Shown one piece after another: positions 1 through 8,655 of a stretch of 38,252 nt of DNA. Every line of letters starts with the position of its first letter. Position 1 is the stretch's first letter. The translations under genes were made by a program, and so were the position numbers. A model generated the notes under the pieces. That model searched no databases, was not told the origin of the DNA, and worked only from the letters and a program-made list of their open reading frames with translations. Origin of the DNA: Ignavibacteriae bacterium HGW-Ignavibacteriae-1 (GTDB lineage Bacteria; Bacteroidota; Ignavibacteria; Kapaibacteriales; UBA2268); the NCBI GenBank assembly GCA_002839825.1, contig PGYU01000024.1:1-38252 (forward strand), in the 5' to 3' direction.

Positions 1-175
1 AATCTCGATGTTCGATGCAAGCGGCAAAGAAGTAGCAGTCTTATTTGATGGCACACAAAACAGTGGTGAACACACATTGGACATAAGTGTAGGCAACTAC
101 GCAAGTGGCACTTACACATTAGTATTGCAAAGTGGCAACATCCACTTGACAACTCCTGTGACAATCGTGAAATAA
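1..175 (+). CDS. C-terminal end of a T9SS type A sorting-domain protein (5' end outside window)
   Basis: The frame beginning at base 2 is open from the window edge to a TAA at 173-175 and encodes 57 residues. They read as the last part of a type IX secretion C-terminal sorting domain: a beta-strand with 'FDASGKEVAVLFDG', then 'GEHTLDISVGNYASGTYTLVLQSG' (quoted here only as its key pattern of small Gly/Ser/Thr turns and the 'ASGTYTLVL' strand), ending in a basic 'VTIVK' tail. In this family the domain directs export across the outer membrane and surface attachment or release. The passenger domain lies upstream of the window, so its function cannot be stated. A strong terminator follows 27 bases downstream. 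Confidence 0.8.
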   Translation, partial: ISMFDASGKEVAVLFDGTQNSGEHTLDISVGNYASGTYTLVLQSGNIHLTTPVTIVK

Positions 176-201
176 TCACACACGCTTAAGATAAAGCAAT
201 T

Positions 202-232
202 AAGCCCTTGGCAAAAGCCAAGGGCTTTTTTT
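202..232 (+). terminator. Rho-independent terminator after the T9SS cargo gene
   Basis: A perfect 11-bp inverted repeat (AAGCCCTTGGC at 202-212, GCCAAGGGCTT at 217-227) encloses an AAAA loop and runs into an uninterrupted T tract to 232. This is a textbook intrinsic terminator for the gene ending at 175. Confidence 0.9.
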
Positions 233-526
233 ATGTTGAAAAATTAATAACATAATAATATTTATTTATTTATTTATTACAAAATAGATAATAAATATTT
301 AATTAGCATATATTCTATTTAATTATAAATAACTATTATTTGAAAAAAATATATTTGCGAATAAAATCGGATAATATTCAAATAATTATTTAATAATGTT
401 TATTTTCTTAATAAATAATATCTAATTCCCTACTTGTTCATATTTGACTAAATTTTCTTATATTTGGCATTGAGTTTTTGCAGTCATGTAAAATGAATTT
501 GTGAAATGGAAAAGGAGTAGGGCTTT
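233..526. other. AT-rich intergenic stretch upstream of the DUF389 gene
   Basis: About 290 bases, mostly A/T homopolymer-like and TTTATT/AATAAT runs. No open frame, tRNA-like fold or repeat of the families found elsewhere in the window was seen. It carries the TAnnTTTG box at 459-466 and the ribosome binding site AAAAGGAG shortly before the ATG at 527. Confidence 0.6.
459..466 (+). promoter_or_regulatory. Putative Bacteroidota-type -7 box for the DUF389 gene
   Basis: TATATTTG matches the TAnnTTTG -7 consensus of Bacteroidota primary sigma factors and lies about 60 bases before the ATG at 527. A TTTG at 443-446 is the only nearby -33 candidate, but its 12-base spacing is shorter than the usual 17-19, so the call is tentative. 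Confidence 0.4.
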
Positions 527-1852
527 ATGATACATTTTGACTTAGTTCATAAGATTTTCAGCTACATAAATCTTGAGAGCGAAGTTGATGATTTCGACAA
601 GATTCACGAATCTATCGAAAAGGACTTGAACTTCAAGGGTACAAACCTTTGGATTTTGGCGTTCGCTATCATCATAGCCTCAGTTGGCTTGAATATGAAT
701 TCGACTGCAGTAATCATCGGAGCGATGTTGATTTCGCCATTGATGGGTCCTATCAACGGTATGGGTTATAGTATTGCGACATATAATATGCCCTTGTTCC
801 GCAAAGCTGCCAAGAATTTCTCTTTTGCCGTCATAGCAAGTTTGATAGCTTCAACAGCTTATTTTGCGATTACACCAATTTCCACTGCTCATTCAGAATT
901 GTTGGCACGTACAAGCCCGACGATTTACGATGTACTGATTGCACTTTTTGGCGGTCTTGCCGGCATCGTAGCCATCAGCAGCCGACAGAAAGGTAACGTC
1001 ATTCCCGGCGTGGCGATTGCAACTGCACTTATGCCGCCGCTATGCACCTCAGGCTACGGATTGGCTACCGGACAGTGGAACTTCTTTTTCGGTGCATTTT
1101 ACCTATTCACCATCAATACTGTTTTCATCGCCATTTCATCGGTTGTCATATCGCAAATTCTGCAATTCCCAATCAGAACATTGGTTGATGCCGACCAAAA
1201 AACGCGCGTAAATCGTCTCATTTCCCTTGTCATTGCGATTGTACTGATTCCAAGCATTTATTTCGGATATAATCTTGTCCAGAAAGAAAAGTTTGTCGGA
1301 AATGCTAACGACTTTGTCAAGCGGATAAACGTTGTGGAGGGGAGCTATTTGTTGAAGCACGATATTGATGCAAGTAACAGGAAATTGCTTTTGATTTATG
1401 GTGGTTCCACTTTATCCGATGAACAGAAGGGTATAATCCGCGACAGAGCAAATGATTTCTCGCTCGAAGAAGCTACAATCGAGTATCAACAAGGCTTTTC
1501 ATTCGACGAAATTGCCAACCAAAGTAACGAAGCAAACGATTTGAAAGCTGAAATGAATAGATTGAATTTGATTGTCAAGGAAAAAGATCGTGTGATTCAG
1601 AACTATGAGGATAGGAAGCATCTTGGAAGTCAAATTTTGGACGAAGTAAAAATCATGTATCCGCAGGTATTGAAATGCTCCTATGCCGAAACGTACATTT
1701 TTATCGAATCTCAGCCCGAGCCCGAAAGAGTTGACTTAGTGGTGTTAACTTTGGAAGGGAAAAAACTCCCGGACAAGGACCGTGAAAAAATCGAGACTTG
1801 GCTCAAAACTCGTTTAAATTCCGAAAAAGTTAAAGTCTATTTTGAGAATTAA
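527..1852 (+). CDS. DUF389 family (TIGR00341-like) multi-pass membrane protein
   Basis: This 441-residue protein carries the DUF389 signature block around residues 50-80 (GLNMNSTAVIIGAMLISPLM), followed by a series of hydrophobic segments to about residue 250: roughly 40-58, 60-80, 97-115, 133-152, 160-180, 186-210 and 230-250. The remaining 190 residues are soluble and include a short coiled-coil-like stretch around 340-365 (LKAEMNRLNLIVKEKDRVI). Family function is not established; members are conserved inner-membrane proteins. The start is well supported by AAAAGGAG about 10 bases upstream of the ATG. The gene stands alone, 88 bases before the aminotransferase gene on the same strand. Confidence 0.85.
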   Translation: MIHFDLVHKIFSYINLESEVDDFDKIHESIEKDLNFKGTNLWILAFAIIIASVGLNMNSTAVIIGAMLISPLMGPINGMGYSIATYNMPLFRKAAKNFSFAVIASLIASTAYFAITPISTAHSELLARTSPTIYDVLIALFGGLAGIVAISSRQKGNVIPGVAIATALMPPLCTSGYGLATGQWNFFFGAFYLFTINTVFIAISSVVISQILQFPIRTLVDADQKTRVNRLISLVIAIVLIPSIYFGYNLVQKEKFVGNANDFVKRINVVEGSYLLKHDIDASNRKLLLIYGGSTLSDEQKGIIRDRANDFSLEEATIEYQQGFSFDEIANQSNEANDLKAEMNRLNLIVKEKDRVIQNYEDRKHLGSQILDEVKIMYPQVLKCSYAETYIFIESQPEPERVDLVVLTLEGKKLPDKDREKIETWLKTRLNSEKVKVYFEN

Positions 1853-1940
1853 TTAATATAATTTTACAAAATAAACGTCGAATAAAAGAATTGCACAGAT
1901 AATTCGTAACTTATGTATTGAAAAATAATATGATTGCGAA

Positions 1941-3056
1941 ATGTCACTTATTATACCTGAATACATAAAGGCTCTTGACCCTTACAAGCCCGGCAACCAA
2001 CGCCGCGAGGCTGCTTTTAAGCACGACGTGAAGATGGTTTTCAGCCTTGCGTCGAACGAAAACCCAATTGGCACTTCGACGAAAGTGATTCAGGCGATTA
2101 TGGACTCAGTGAGCGGTATCGGGCTTTACCCTGATCCCGCTTCGACTGATTTAGTGGCTGCTTTAGCCGCAAAATTTGATAAAAATCCTAATCAAATCGT
2201 GTGCGGGCATGGCTCCGAATCACTCATGGCACACATCGTCAATGCCTTTTCGGACATCAACGAGCGGGTTTTGACTTCGCGTGGCACTTTTGCCGGAATT
2301 TATGTCAAAACGCATAAGAACGGGCGAAAGCTAAACCGTGTGCCACTGCTGAATTACGGCTATGATTTGGAGAAGCTCCTGACGAGAATTCACCCAAATA
2401 CACGAATCATCTACATCTCAAACCCGAACAATCCGACAGGAACGATGATTCCGAAAGATGAATTAGATTGGTTCTTGGCTCAGATACCGGATAATATTTT
2501 GATTGTGCTCGACGAAGCATACTCATATTACGCTGCTCAACACGAAGGCTACGTCAATGGTTTGCAGTATGATTTGCCAAACTTAATCGTTCTCCAAACT
2601 TTATCGAAAACGCACGGCTTGGCAGGTATGAGAGTGGGTTATGCAATCGGTCCCGAAGAGCTAATCAGCACTTTGTACAAGGTGAAATTACCGTTCGAGC
2701 CGAGTCTTTTGGCGCAAAAAGCCGCAGTCGCCGCTCTGAGCGATGACGATTTTTTGACCGAAACGATTAGGATTAATTCAATCAGCCTCAAAATGTTTTT
2801 AGCATTATTCGACAAACTTGGAATTAAATACGCTAATCCATACGCCAATTTTGTGATGATAATTATGGAATCGGAACAATTTGCAGCTGATTTTTGCAGA
2901 CATACTTTCGAGCACGGCGTTTCCGTCAGAAATTGCAAGCCTTTCGGGTTGGCAAATTGTGTCAGAATTTCGACAGGTACCGAAGAACAAACTGAATATG
3001 CGTGTCAAGTTTTCGAACACGTTTATAATGATATGATAAATAATATTATTAATTAA
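1941..3056 (+). CDS. hisC: Histidinol-phosphate aminotransferase-like PLP enzyme (fold type I)
   Basis: The 371-residue product has the landmarks of class I/II aminotransferases of the HisC branch: ASNENPIG near residues 37-44, SNPNNPTG at 160-167, the PLP-ring aspartate in DEAY at 191-194, and the Schiff-base lysine in SKTHGLAGMRVGYA (Lys223). HisC converts imidazole-acetol phosphate and glutamate to histidinol phosphate, and close relatives accept aromatic 2-oxo acids. No other histidine biosynthesis gene is nearby. The next gene, 11 bases downstream, is a fumarylacetoacetase-like hydrolase, so an aromatic amino acid aminotransferase role is an alternative. The symbol names the family, not a proven substrate. 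Confidence 0.8.
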   Translation: MSLIIPEYIKALDPYKPGNQRREAAFKHDVKMVFSLASNENPIGTSTKVIQAIMDSVSGIGLYPDPASTDLVAALAAKFDKNPNQIVCGHGSESLMAHIVNAFSDINERVLTSRGTFAGIYVKTHKNGRKLNRVPLLNYGYDLEKLLTRIHPNTRIIYISNPNNPTGTMIPKDELDWFLAQIPDNILIVLDEAYSYYAAQHEGYVNGLQYDLPNLIVLQTLSKTHGLAGMRVGYAIGPEELISTLYKVKLPFEPSLLAQKAAVAALSDDDFLTETIRINSISLKMFLALFDKLGIKYANPYANFVMIIMESEQFAADFCRHTFEHGVSVRNCKPFGLANCVRISTGTEEQTEYACQVFEHVYNDMINNIIN

Positions 3057-3067
3057 TCTAAGATATA

Positions 3068-4087
3068 ATGAAATTAGTAACTTACATAAACTCGAAAGGA
3101 AATTATATTCCCGGAATAAATATTTCCGGACATATATTTAATTTAATTGCAGCATCACAAATAATCGGTAAAATCATCCCTGACACGATTCTCGGGATTA
3201 TCGAATCCGGTGATGAAGCAATGGAAACGGTTCGTGAAATTGAGCAAAAAATTATTAGTTCGGGCATAAATCCCGATACGGATTTAGTCAAACTCATTTC
3301 CCCAATTCCTAATCCGCCATCATGTCGCGATGCCTACGCTTTTCGTCAGCATGTGGAATCGGCTCGCCGCAATCGCGGAGTAGAAATGATTCCCGAATTT
3401 GACGAATACCCAATATTTTACTTCACCAATCACAACGCAATTTTTGGCGAAGGCGATATTTGGGTAGAAAAGGACCATCTCGAAAAGCTGGATTTCGAGC
3501 TCGAATGGGCAGCTGTTATCGGCAAAACCGGCAAGAATGTCCCTTCGAGTGAGGCAGATAATTATATCGCAGGATTTACAATTATGAATGATTTGTCTGC
3601 GCGGCTTTTGCAAATGGAGGAAATGAAATTAAATCTCGGACCCGCTAAGGGCAAGGATTTTGCGACTACGCTGGGACCATTTCTCATCACTCCGGACGAA
3701 CTTGAAGAATATAAAACATCAACTCCTTTCGGCAACCAATATAATCTGAAAATGGAAGCTTATCACAATGGTGAGTTGATTTCATCGGGAAACACAGCCG
3801 ATATGACATGGACTTTTGCTGAGATTATCGAACGAGTCTCATACGGTGTTGATATTCGTCCGGGCGAGGTCATCGGCTCGGGAACTGTTGGAACGGGCTG
3901 CTATTTGGAACTTAACGGCACACGCGCCCGAATTGCTAAAGAATCAGGCGAAAATTACACACCTGTGTGGTTGCAACCCAACGACGAAATTTCGCTCAAA
4001 ATTGATATGCTCGGCACTTTGACTAATCGAATTATTTATTCAAATACCGATTATTCAATATTATCAAAAAAGAAAATAAATAATTAA
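3068..4087 (+). CDS. Fumarylacetoacetate hydrolase family protein
   Basis: 339 residues, of the FAH fold. Residues aligned by eye with mouse fumarylacetoacetase are present: the metal-ligand Asp88 seven residues before the catalytic-type His95 (DAYAFRQH), metal ligands Glu144 and Glu146 (DFELEWA), Asp175 (MNDLSAR), and Lys196 within GPAKGKDFATTLGPFL. Keeping both the His and the full metal set argues for a true C-C bond hydrolase acting on fumarylacetoacetate or a similar acylpyruvate. It sits between a HisC-like aminotransferase (11-base gap) and a flavin reductase-like gene (24-base gap), all on the plus strand, which suggests co-transcription and possibly aromatic amino acid breakdown. The substrate is inferred only. 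Confidence 0.85.
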   Translation: MKLVTYINSKGNYIPGINISGHIFNLIAASQIIGKIIPDTILGIIESGDEAMETVREIEQKIISSGINPDTDLVKLISPIPNPPSCRDAYAFRQHVESARRNRGVEMIPEFDEYPIFYFTNHNAIFGEGDIWVEKDHLEKLDFELEWAAVIGKTGKNVPSSEADNYIAGFTIMNDLSARLLQMEEMKLNLGPAKGKDFATTLGPFLITPDELEEYKTSTPFGNQYNLKMEAYHNGELISSGNTADMTWTFAEIIERVSYGVDIRPGEVIGSGTVGTGCYLELNGTRARIAKESGENYTPVWLQPNDEISLKIDMLGTLTNRIIYSNTDYSILSKKKINN

Positions 4088-4111
4088 TTAATTAAATAAA
4101 AGAGAAATAAA

Positions 4112-5062
4112 ATGCTTCAATTTAATCCCAAAGAATTATCAATTCCTGACGTCCAAAAGCTTATGCAAGGCGGAATAGCACCACGTCCGATTTCATTTGT
4201 ATCAACAATGTCCAATGACGGAATCCCAAATTTATCGCCTTTTTCATTTTATAATGCTTTCAGTTCCAATCCGCCGATTGTCGTGTTTTCTCCGTCTCGC
4301 AGCGGCAGAACCAACAAAACTAAGGACACTTATAATAATTTGATGGAAAATGGCGAATGTGTAATCCAAGCGGTGACATACGATATGCTTGAGCAGATGA
4401 ACCTGGCATCATCCGAATTCGCACCAGAAGTTAATGAATTTGAGGTGACAGGCTTTACTCCGATTGAATCGAAACTAATCAAACCTTTCAGGGTGAAAGA
4501 ATCGCCGTTTCAGATGGAATGCAAGCTCCGACAAATGTATGGGATGGGCGACGGTCCATCGGCAGGGAATTTAGCCGTTTGCGAGATTTTAATGTTCCAT
4601 GTGGACGAATCAATTCTGAATAACGGTGCAATTGACCCGCAATTGATTGACCACGTCGGGCGGAACGGCGGCTCGTGGTACACTCGCGCATCGGGAGACG
4701 CTATTTTTGAACTTGAAAAGCCCAAACATGCCGACCCAATTGGCTATTCTGCAATTCCGGAGCAAATTCGCAATTCGTTTATACTTTCGGGCAATGATAT
4801 TGGAAAGCTCGCAAGTTGCATTGCTATTCCGGATAAGGCATTTGTAGATGAATTTCTGTCCGAAATCGAAGTTCGCGAAGCATCGATGGAAACATTCAAT
4901 CGTTATGCATCAGTCGGCGAATATACCGAAATGCTTTCGATAGCACTACACTATCATAGTGTCCAAGCCCCAAACGCGAAGCAGATGCTCGAACTAACGG
5001 CAAAAATCGCCTTATCGTTTAATGATACTGATTGCGCCTGGGTCGCTTTGCTTGTAAATTAA
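4112..5062 (+). CDS. Flavin reductase-like (FMN-binding split-barrel) protein
   Basis: The 316-residue protein begins with the split-barrel pattern of the flavin reductase/DIM6-NTAB family: IAPRPISFVSTMSNDG, then NLSPFSFYNAFSSNPPIVVFS, where conserved Ser/Pro positions contact FMN phosphate. A later SPFQMECKL and GNLAVCEI complete the barrel by about residue 195. The remaining 120 or so residues are a C-terminal extension (from EKPKHADPIGYSAIP on) that I do not recognise. Members reduce flavins or act as FMN-dependent oxidoreductases. It follows the FAH-like gene by 24 bases and is probably the last gene of that transcript; its stop meets the convergent T9SS gene end to end at 5062/5063. Confidence 0.8.
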   Translation: MLQFNPKELSIPDVQKLMQGGIAPRPISFVSTMSNDGIPNLSPFSFYNAFSSNPPIVVFSPSRSGRTNKTKDTYNNLMENGECVIQAVTYDMLEQMNLASSEFAPEVNEFEVTGFTPIESKLIKPFRVKESPFQMECKLRQMYGMGDGPSAGNLAVCEILMFHVDESILNNGAIDPQLIDHVGRNGGSWYTRASGDAIFELEKPKHADPIGYSAIPEQIRNSFILSGNDIGKLASCIAIPDKAFVDEFLSEIEVREASMETFNRYASVGEYTEMLSIALHYHSVQAPNAKQMLELTAKIALSFNDTDCAWVALLVN

Positions 5063-5839
5063 TTATATTTTGATGAATTTCTTGATTTTATTACCGAATT
5101 TCACAAAATAAATACCTTGTGGAAATTTCGATATATCAAGTCTTTTGAGCATTGAATTTTCGGAGCGAATATCAATATTTTGCTTTGTCATCAAAATGCC
5201 CAAGGGGCTTATTATTTCGACAGTATTATTTTCAATATCAAATAATTCATCACCAACATAAATATCAACATAATCGCTTGCCGGATTTGGTATAATTCTA
5301 AAGTCTGACAAATCGTTGTTTATTTGCTCATCTACACTAACAGTCGTTGAATATTTAAGTAGAATCATATTTGGTCCACCTGCCCAACCAACATTTGGTT
5401 CTGAAAAATATATTGTTTCTAATCTTTGATTTGTGATCGGTTCAAAATATGTCGTTTCGTAATTTTGGATATTTACTTTACAAATAAATCCATTTAAACC
5501 ACATAAGAATAATTCAGATTCATTTCCGAAGTCAGCATCATAAATCATATTATCTGTAACTTTAAGATATTCCCAACTTTGTCCTCCATCCTTAGAATAA
5601 TAAAATCCATACTCTCCAACTAAGAAAAATTCTAAATCATTAAGAATCAATAATTTTTTAAAATATTTCTCATTGTTTTCATTTTTGTCAGCGATTTCAC
5701 CTACCGAGACCCAGTCTGCTCCGGTATTGCTTTTCATTAGAAAAAATACGTCGTCATTAAAGCATAATAAAAAATGAACACCATTTTGAAAATATCCCAA
5801 AATTGGTAAATAACCAGATATTCTATCAATTTCTGTCAT
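5063..5839 (-). CDS. C-terminal part of a T9SS-exported propeller-like protein (downstream half of a gene split by a TGA)
   Basis: The open frame encodes 258 residues with no signal peptide at its start. It has one clear Asp-box (SKDGGQSW) and one degenerate one (SNTGADW), typical of BNR/sortilin/Ycf48-like beta-propellers. The final 80 or so residues are a type A T9SS sorting domain (IIPNPASDYVDIYVG ... FPQGIYFVKFGNKIKKFIKI). A T9SS passenger needs an N-terminal signal peptide, which this frame lacks. The preceding frame (5843-6367), on the same strand and in the same reading frame, supplies one. The two are separated only by TGA GTA before this ATG, so they are best read as one 434-residue gene interrupted by a stop. 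Confidence 0.7.
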   Translation of the reverse strand: MTEIDRISGYLPILGYFQNGVHFLLCFNDDVFFLMKSNTGADWVSVGEIADKNENNEKYFKKLLILNDLEFFLVGEYGFYYSKDGGQSWEYLKVTDNMIYDADFGNESELFLCGLNGFICKVNIQNYETTYFEPITNQRLETIYFSEPNVGWAGGPNMILLKYSTTVSVDEQINNDLSDFRIIPNPASDYVDIYVGDELFDIENNTVEIISPLGILMTKQNIDIRSENSMLKRLDISKFPQGIYFVKFGNKIKKFIKI

Positions 5840-5842
5840 TAC

Positions 5843-6367
5843 TCAGTTTGAAAATTTCATAACCTTCGAGCTGTCTTGAATCACTAATATTCCATTTCCT
5901 TCTGGGTTAACATTTGAATATATAGTTCTGTGATTTCCAAAAACTCCTTGGTCGTACGAATAGGACTCCCATGCATATTTATTCCAGGATTGACCGGGAA
6001 TTGTGTCTCTTGGTATAACTTCAAATACGAATGAAGATTCAAAAAATGGACTACCTTCAAAATTGTAATAAACGCCATAAACTACAATTGCAGTGTCTGA
6101 CTTATATGAAATATCATTCATATAAGTATCCCAATCTATGAAGTTTATCAATTGAACGGGGTTTTTGTCCTTAACATAAATATGTATCATAGACCGTGCT
6201 GAAAAAAGGTGGTCTGAGTCGAATGAACTAAGTATATCAATATAATTATTTATAATGATCTCATCGCTTTTCAGGTTTATGATTTCCCAAACAGGCTCGG
6301 ATGCTTTTGTAGTAGTGCATGATAATAATATCACCATAATCGCAAACGATGTAACTAAACTTTTCAT
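5843..6367 (-). CDS. N-terminal part of the split T9SS protein, with signal peptide/lipobox-like start
   Basis: 174 residues starting with a Sec-type signal (MKSLVTSFAIMVILLSC), where LLSC could be a lipobox or merely the end of the h-region. The rest is rich in beta-strand patterns (SFVFEVIPRDTIPG, GNGILVIQDSSKVMKFSN) without a named family. The stop TGA at 5845-5843 is followed in the same frame by GTA and then the ATG of the next entry, so the two frames differ by one stop codon. Read through, they give signal peptide, propeller body and T9SS sorting domain, a normal architecture. The ATG at 6367 is supported by TGGAGTT just upstream and by a TATATTTG box at 6405-6398. Confidence 0.65.
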   Translation of the reverse strand: MKSLVTSFAIMVILLSCTTTKASEPVWEIINLKSDEIIINNYIDILSSFDSDHLFSARSMIHIYVKDKNPVQLINFIDWDTYMNDISYKSDTAIVVYGVYYNFEGSPFFESSFVFEVIPRDTIPGQSWNKYAWESYSYDQGVFGNHRTIYSNVNPEGNGILVIQDSSKVMKFSN

Positions 6368-6397
6368 TTTAACTCCATTTAAATAATATTCATGTTA

Positions 6398-6405
6398 CAA
6401 ATATA
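6398..6405 (-). promoter_or_regulatory. Putative -7 box (TATATTTG) for the split T9SS gene
   Basis: On the minus strand TATATTTG lies about 30 bases before the ATG at 6367 and matches TAnnTTTG. No good TTTG -33 partner was found at 17-19 bases; a TTG about 15 bases upstream is the nearest. Confidence 0.4.
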
Positions 6406-6465
6406 ATCATAATACCATAACAATAACAACATAAAATAAGTTACAAAAATACTTACAAAGATAAA

Positions 6466-6497
6466 AAAAGGGTTGCCTCATTTGAAGCAACCCTTTT
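6466..6497 (-). terminator. Intrinsic terminator downstream of dnaK
   Basis: An 11-bp perfect inverted repeat (6466-6476 with 6487-6497, core GGGTTGC/GCAACCC) has a 10-base loop. On the minus strand it is followed by a run of seven T. It begins 22 bases after the dnaK stop. Confidence 0.85.
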
Positions 6498-6518
6498 AAA
6501 ATCAGTTATATATAAGTT

Positions 6519-8435
6519 CTATTCTTTATCTTTCTTTGTATCGTCATCAACTACAGTATATTCTGCTTCTTCTACGCCATCATCTTTCTTCGGCTCTTGC
6601 TGTTGTTCGCCACCCGGATTTTGTCCTTGTCCGCCGGCTCCTTTGTACATTTCCGAAGATGCTGCTGACCATGCGTTGTTCAATTCGTCCATCGCCGAAC
6701 GAATATCACCCGGATTGTCTTTAATAGAATTTGCCAAACGTGTCTTAGCAGCCTCGATTTTTTCTTTGTTCTCGGGAGTCATTTTGTCACCCAAATCTTT
6801 CATCTGCTTATCGGTCGAATAAACAAGCGCATCGGCTTGATTACGTAAATCAATTTCTTCCTTACGTTTTTTATCTTCTTCTCCATATTTTTGAGCGTCA
6901 GATTTCATTTTTTCAACTTCATCTTTCGACATTCCACCTGAAGATTCGATACGGATATTTTGCTCCTTATTCGTTGCTTTGTCTTTTGCCGCTACTGCTA
7001 AAATACCGTTTGCGTCAATATCAAAAGTAACTTCAACTTGCGGAATACCTCTCGCAGCCGGTGGGATACCGTCAAGATGGAATCTGCCGAGTGAGCGGTT
7101 ATCGCGTGCCATCGAGCGTTCGCCTTGCAAAATATGTATTTCAACCGATGTTTGGCTGTCTGCCGCTGTCGAGAATATTTCTGATTTGCGAGTTGGGATA
7201 GTCGTATTCGCAGGAATCATCGGTGTCAATACTCCACCGAGAGTTTCAATACCCAAAGTCAAAGGAGTGACGTCGAGCAACAACACGTCGCTAACATCGC
7301 CCGATAGTACGCCGCCTTGGATTGCCGCACCAACTGCAACGACTTCATCAGGATTAACTCCACGTGAAGCATCTTTTCCGAAGAATCTCTTGACAAGTTC
7401 TTGAATTTTCGGGATACGAGTCGAACCACCAACCAAAATCACATCATTAATATCTGTAGGTGTCATTTTGGCATCTTTCAAAGCTTGTTCACACGGACCT
7501 AAAGTTTTCTCGAATAAATCAGCACAAAGATTTTCAAATTTGGCGCGTGTCAAATTTATATTTAAGTGCTTTGGACCGTCTGCAGTAGCAGTTATGAACG
7601 GCAAATTGACGTCCGTTTGGAGCATTTGCGATAGCTCGACTTTGGCTTTTTCGGAAGCTTCGCGAAGTCTTTGCAATGCCATCGCATCTTTACGTAAATC
7701 AATTCCTTCGAGATTCTTGAATTCATCTGCCAAAAAGTCAATCAAACGTTGGTCGAAGTTGTCGCCACCAAGGTGCGTATCACCATTAGTTGACTTCACT
7801 TCAAACACTCCATCGCCGATTTCGAGAATCGAGATGTCAAATGTACCGCCGCCAAGGTCATAAACCGCAACAGTCATTGATTGCCCTTTCTTGTCCAATC
7901 CATAAGCCAATGCAGCAGCAGTCGGCTCGTTGATAATACGACGAACAGTCAAACCTGCGATTTCGCCCGCATCTTTTGTAGCTTGGCGCTGCGAATCATT
8001 AAAATATGCCGGAACGGTAATTACAGCCTCTGTGACTTTTTGTCCGAGGTAATCTTCGGCAGTTTGCTTCATTTTTTGCAAAATCATCGCCGAAATTTCG
8101 GGTGGTGAATACTTTTTACCGTCAATGTCAACACGCAGTGACTGCCCATCTTTCGAAGGAACAACAGTGAAAGGTACCATTTTGGCTTCTTCGGTCACTT
8201 CGTTCAATCTTCTGCCCATAAAACGCTTTATCGAATAAATAGTATTTTTGGGATTTGTGACAGATTGGCGCTTAGCTTGCTGCCCAACCAGACGTTCTCC
8301 ATTTTTTGTGAATGCAACCATCGAGGGGGTTGTTCTTGTTCCCTCGCTATTGGCTATTACTACGGGCGACGAGCCTTCCATTACAGAAACGCAAGAATTC
8401 GTTGTTCCTAAGTCTATTCCAATTATTTTACTCAT
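6519..8435 (-). CDS. dnaK: Chaperone protein DnaK (Hsp70)
   Basis: 638 residues, full length for bacterial DnaK. The ATPase domain (about 1-385) opens with [17 protein letters not shown] and includes [24 protein letters not shown] and [12 protein letters not shown]. The linker and substrate-binding domain follow ([19 protein letters not shown], then [14 protein letters not shown]). The helical lid ends in a Gly/Gln-rich linker and an acidic tail ([12 protein letters not shown]). It acts in the cytosol with DnaJ and GrpE, neither of which is in this window. No CIRCE operator was seen upstream, so HrcA control is not indicated. TGGAGTT lies just before the ATG. A terminator follows, so the gene is monocistronic. 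Confidence 0.98.
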   Translation of the reverse strand: MSKIIGIDLGTTNSCVSVMEGSSPVVIANSEGTRTTPSMVAFTKNGERLVGQQAKRQSVTNPKNTIYSIKRFMGRRLNEVTEEAKMVPFTVVPSKDGQSLRVDIDGKKYSPPEISAMILQKMKQTAEDYLGQKVTEAVITVPAYFNDSQRQATKDAGEIAGLTVRRIINEPTAAALAYGLDKKGQSMTVAVYDLGGGTFDISILEIGDGVFEVKSTNGDTHLGGDNFDQRLIDFLADEFKNLEGIDLRKDAMALQRLREASEKAKVELSQMLQTDVNLPFITATADGPKHLNINLTRAKFENLCADLFEKTLGPCEQALKDAKMTPTDINDVILVGGSTRIPKIQELVKRFFGKDASRGVNPDEVVAVGAAIQGGVLSGDVSDVLLLDVTPLTLGIETLGGVLTPMIPANTTIPTRKSEIFSTAADSQTSVEIHILQGERSMARDNRSLGRFHLDGIPPAARGIPQVEVTFDIDANGILAVAAKDKATNKEQNIRIESSGGMSKDEVEKMKSDAQKYGEEDKKRKEEIDLRNQADALVYSTDKQMKDLGDKMTPENKEKIEAAKTRLANSIKDNPGDIRSAMDELNNAWSAASSEMYKGAGGQGQNPGGEQQQEPKKDDGVEEAEYTVVDDDTKKDKE

Positions 8436-8573
8436 TTTATAACTCCATTTGTTTTAAATTATGTGAAATTTTGTCATCAATTGTCAAATTGTCATTAATT
8501 ACAAGAAAAAATGTCACTAAAAAGCAACATACATATAACTGTGAAAATACCATGCCAAAAATATTATGCAAGT

Positions 8574-8655
8574 AGGGGATAGGGTTTTGGGGCTTGGGGT
8601 TTGGATTTTGGGGTTCGAGGTTTGGGGTTCGATGTTCGAGGTTCGGGGTTTGGTG
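8574..8655 (+). repeat. G-rich GGGGTTT/GGGGTTC tract heading repeat element 1
   Basis: About 80 bases in which runs of three or four G alternate with TT, TTC or CTT (GGGGTTTGG, GGGGTTCG). The tract starts with AAGTAGGGG, exactly as the tract at 11548 does. The G runs are on the same strand as the hairpin modules that follow. Four or more close G runs make quadruplex formation possible. Confidence 0.85.

Noticed and set aside
8436-8570. CIRCE operator for HrcA control of dnaK
   Set aside because: No TTAGCACTC-N9-GAGTGCTAA or close match was found upstream of the dnaK start.
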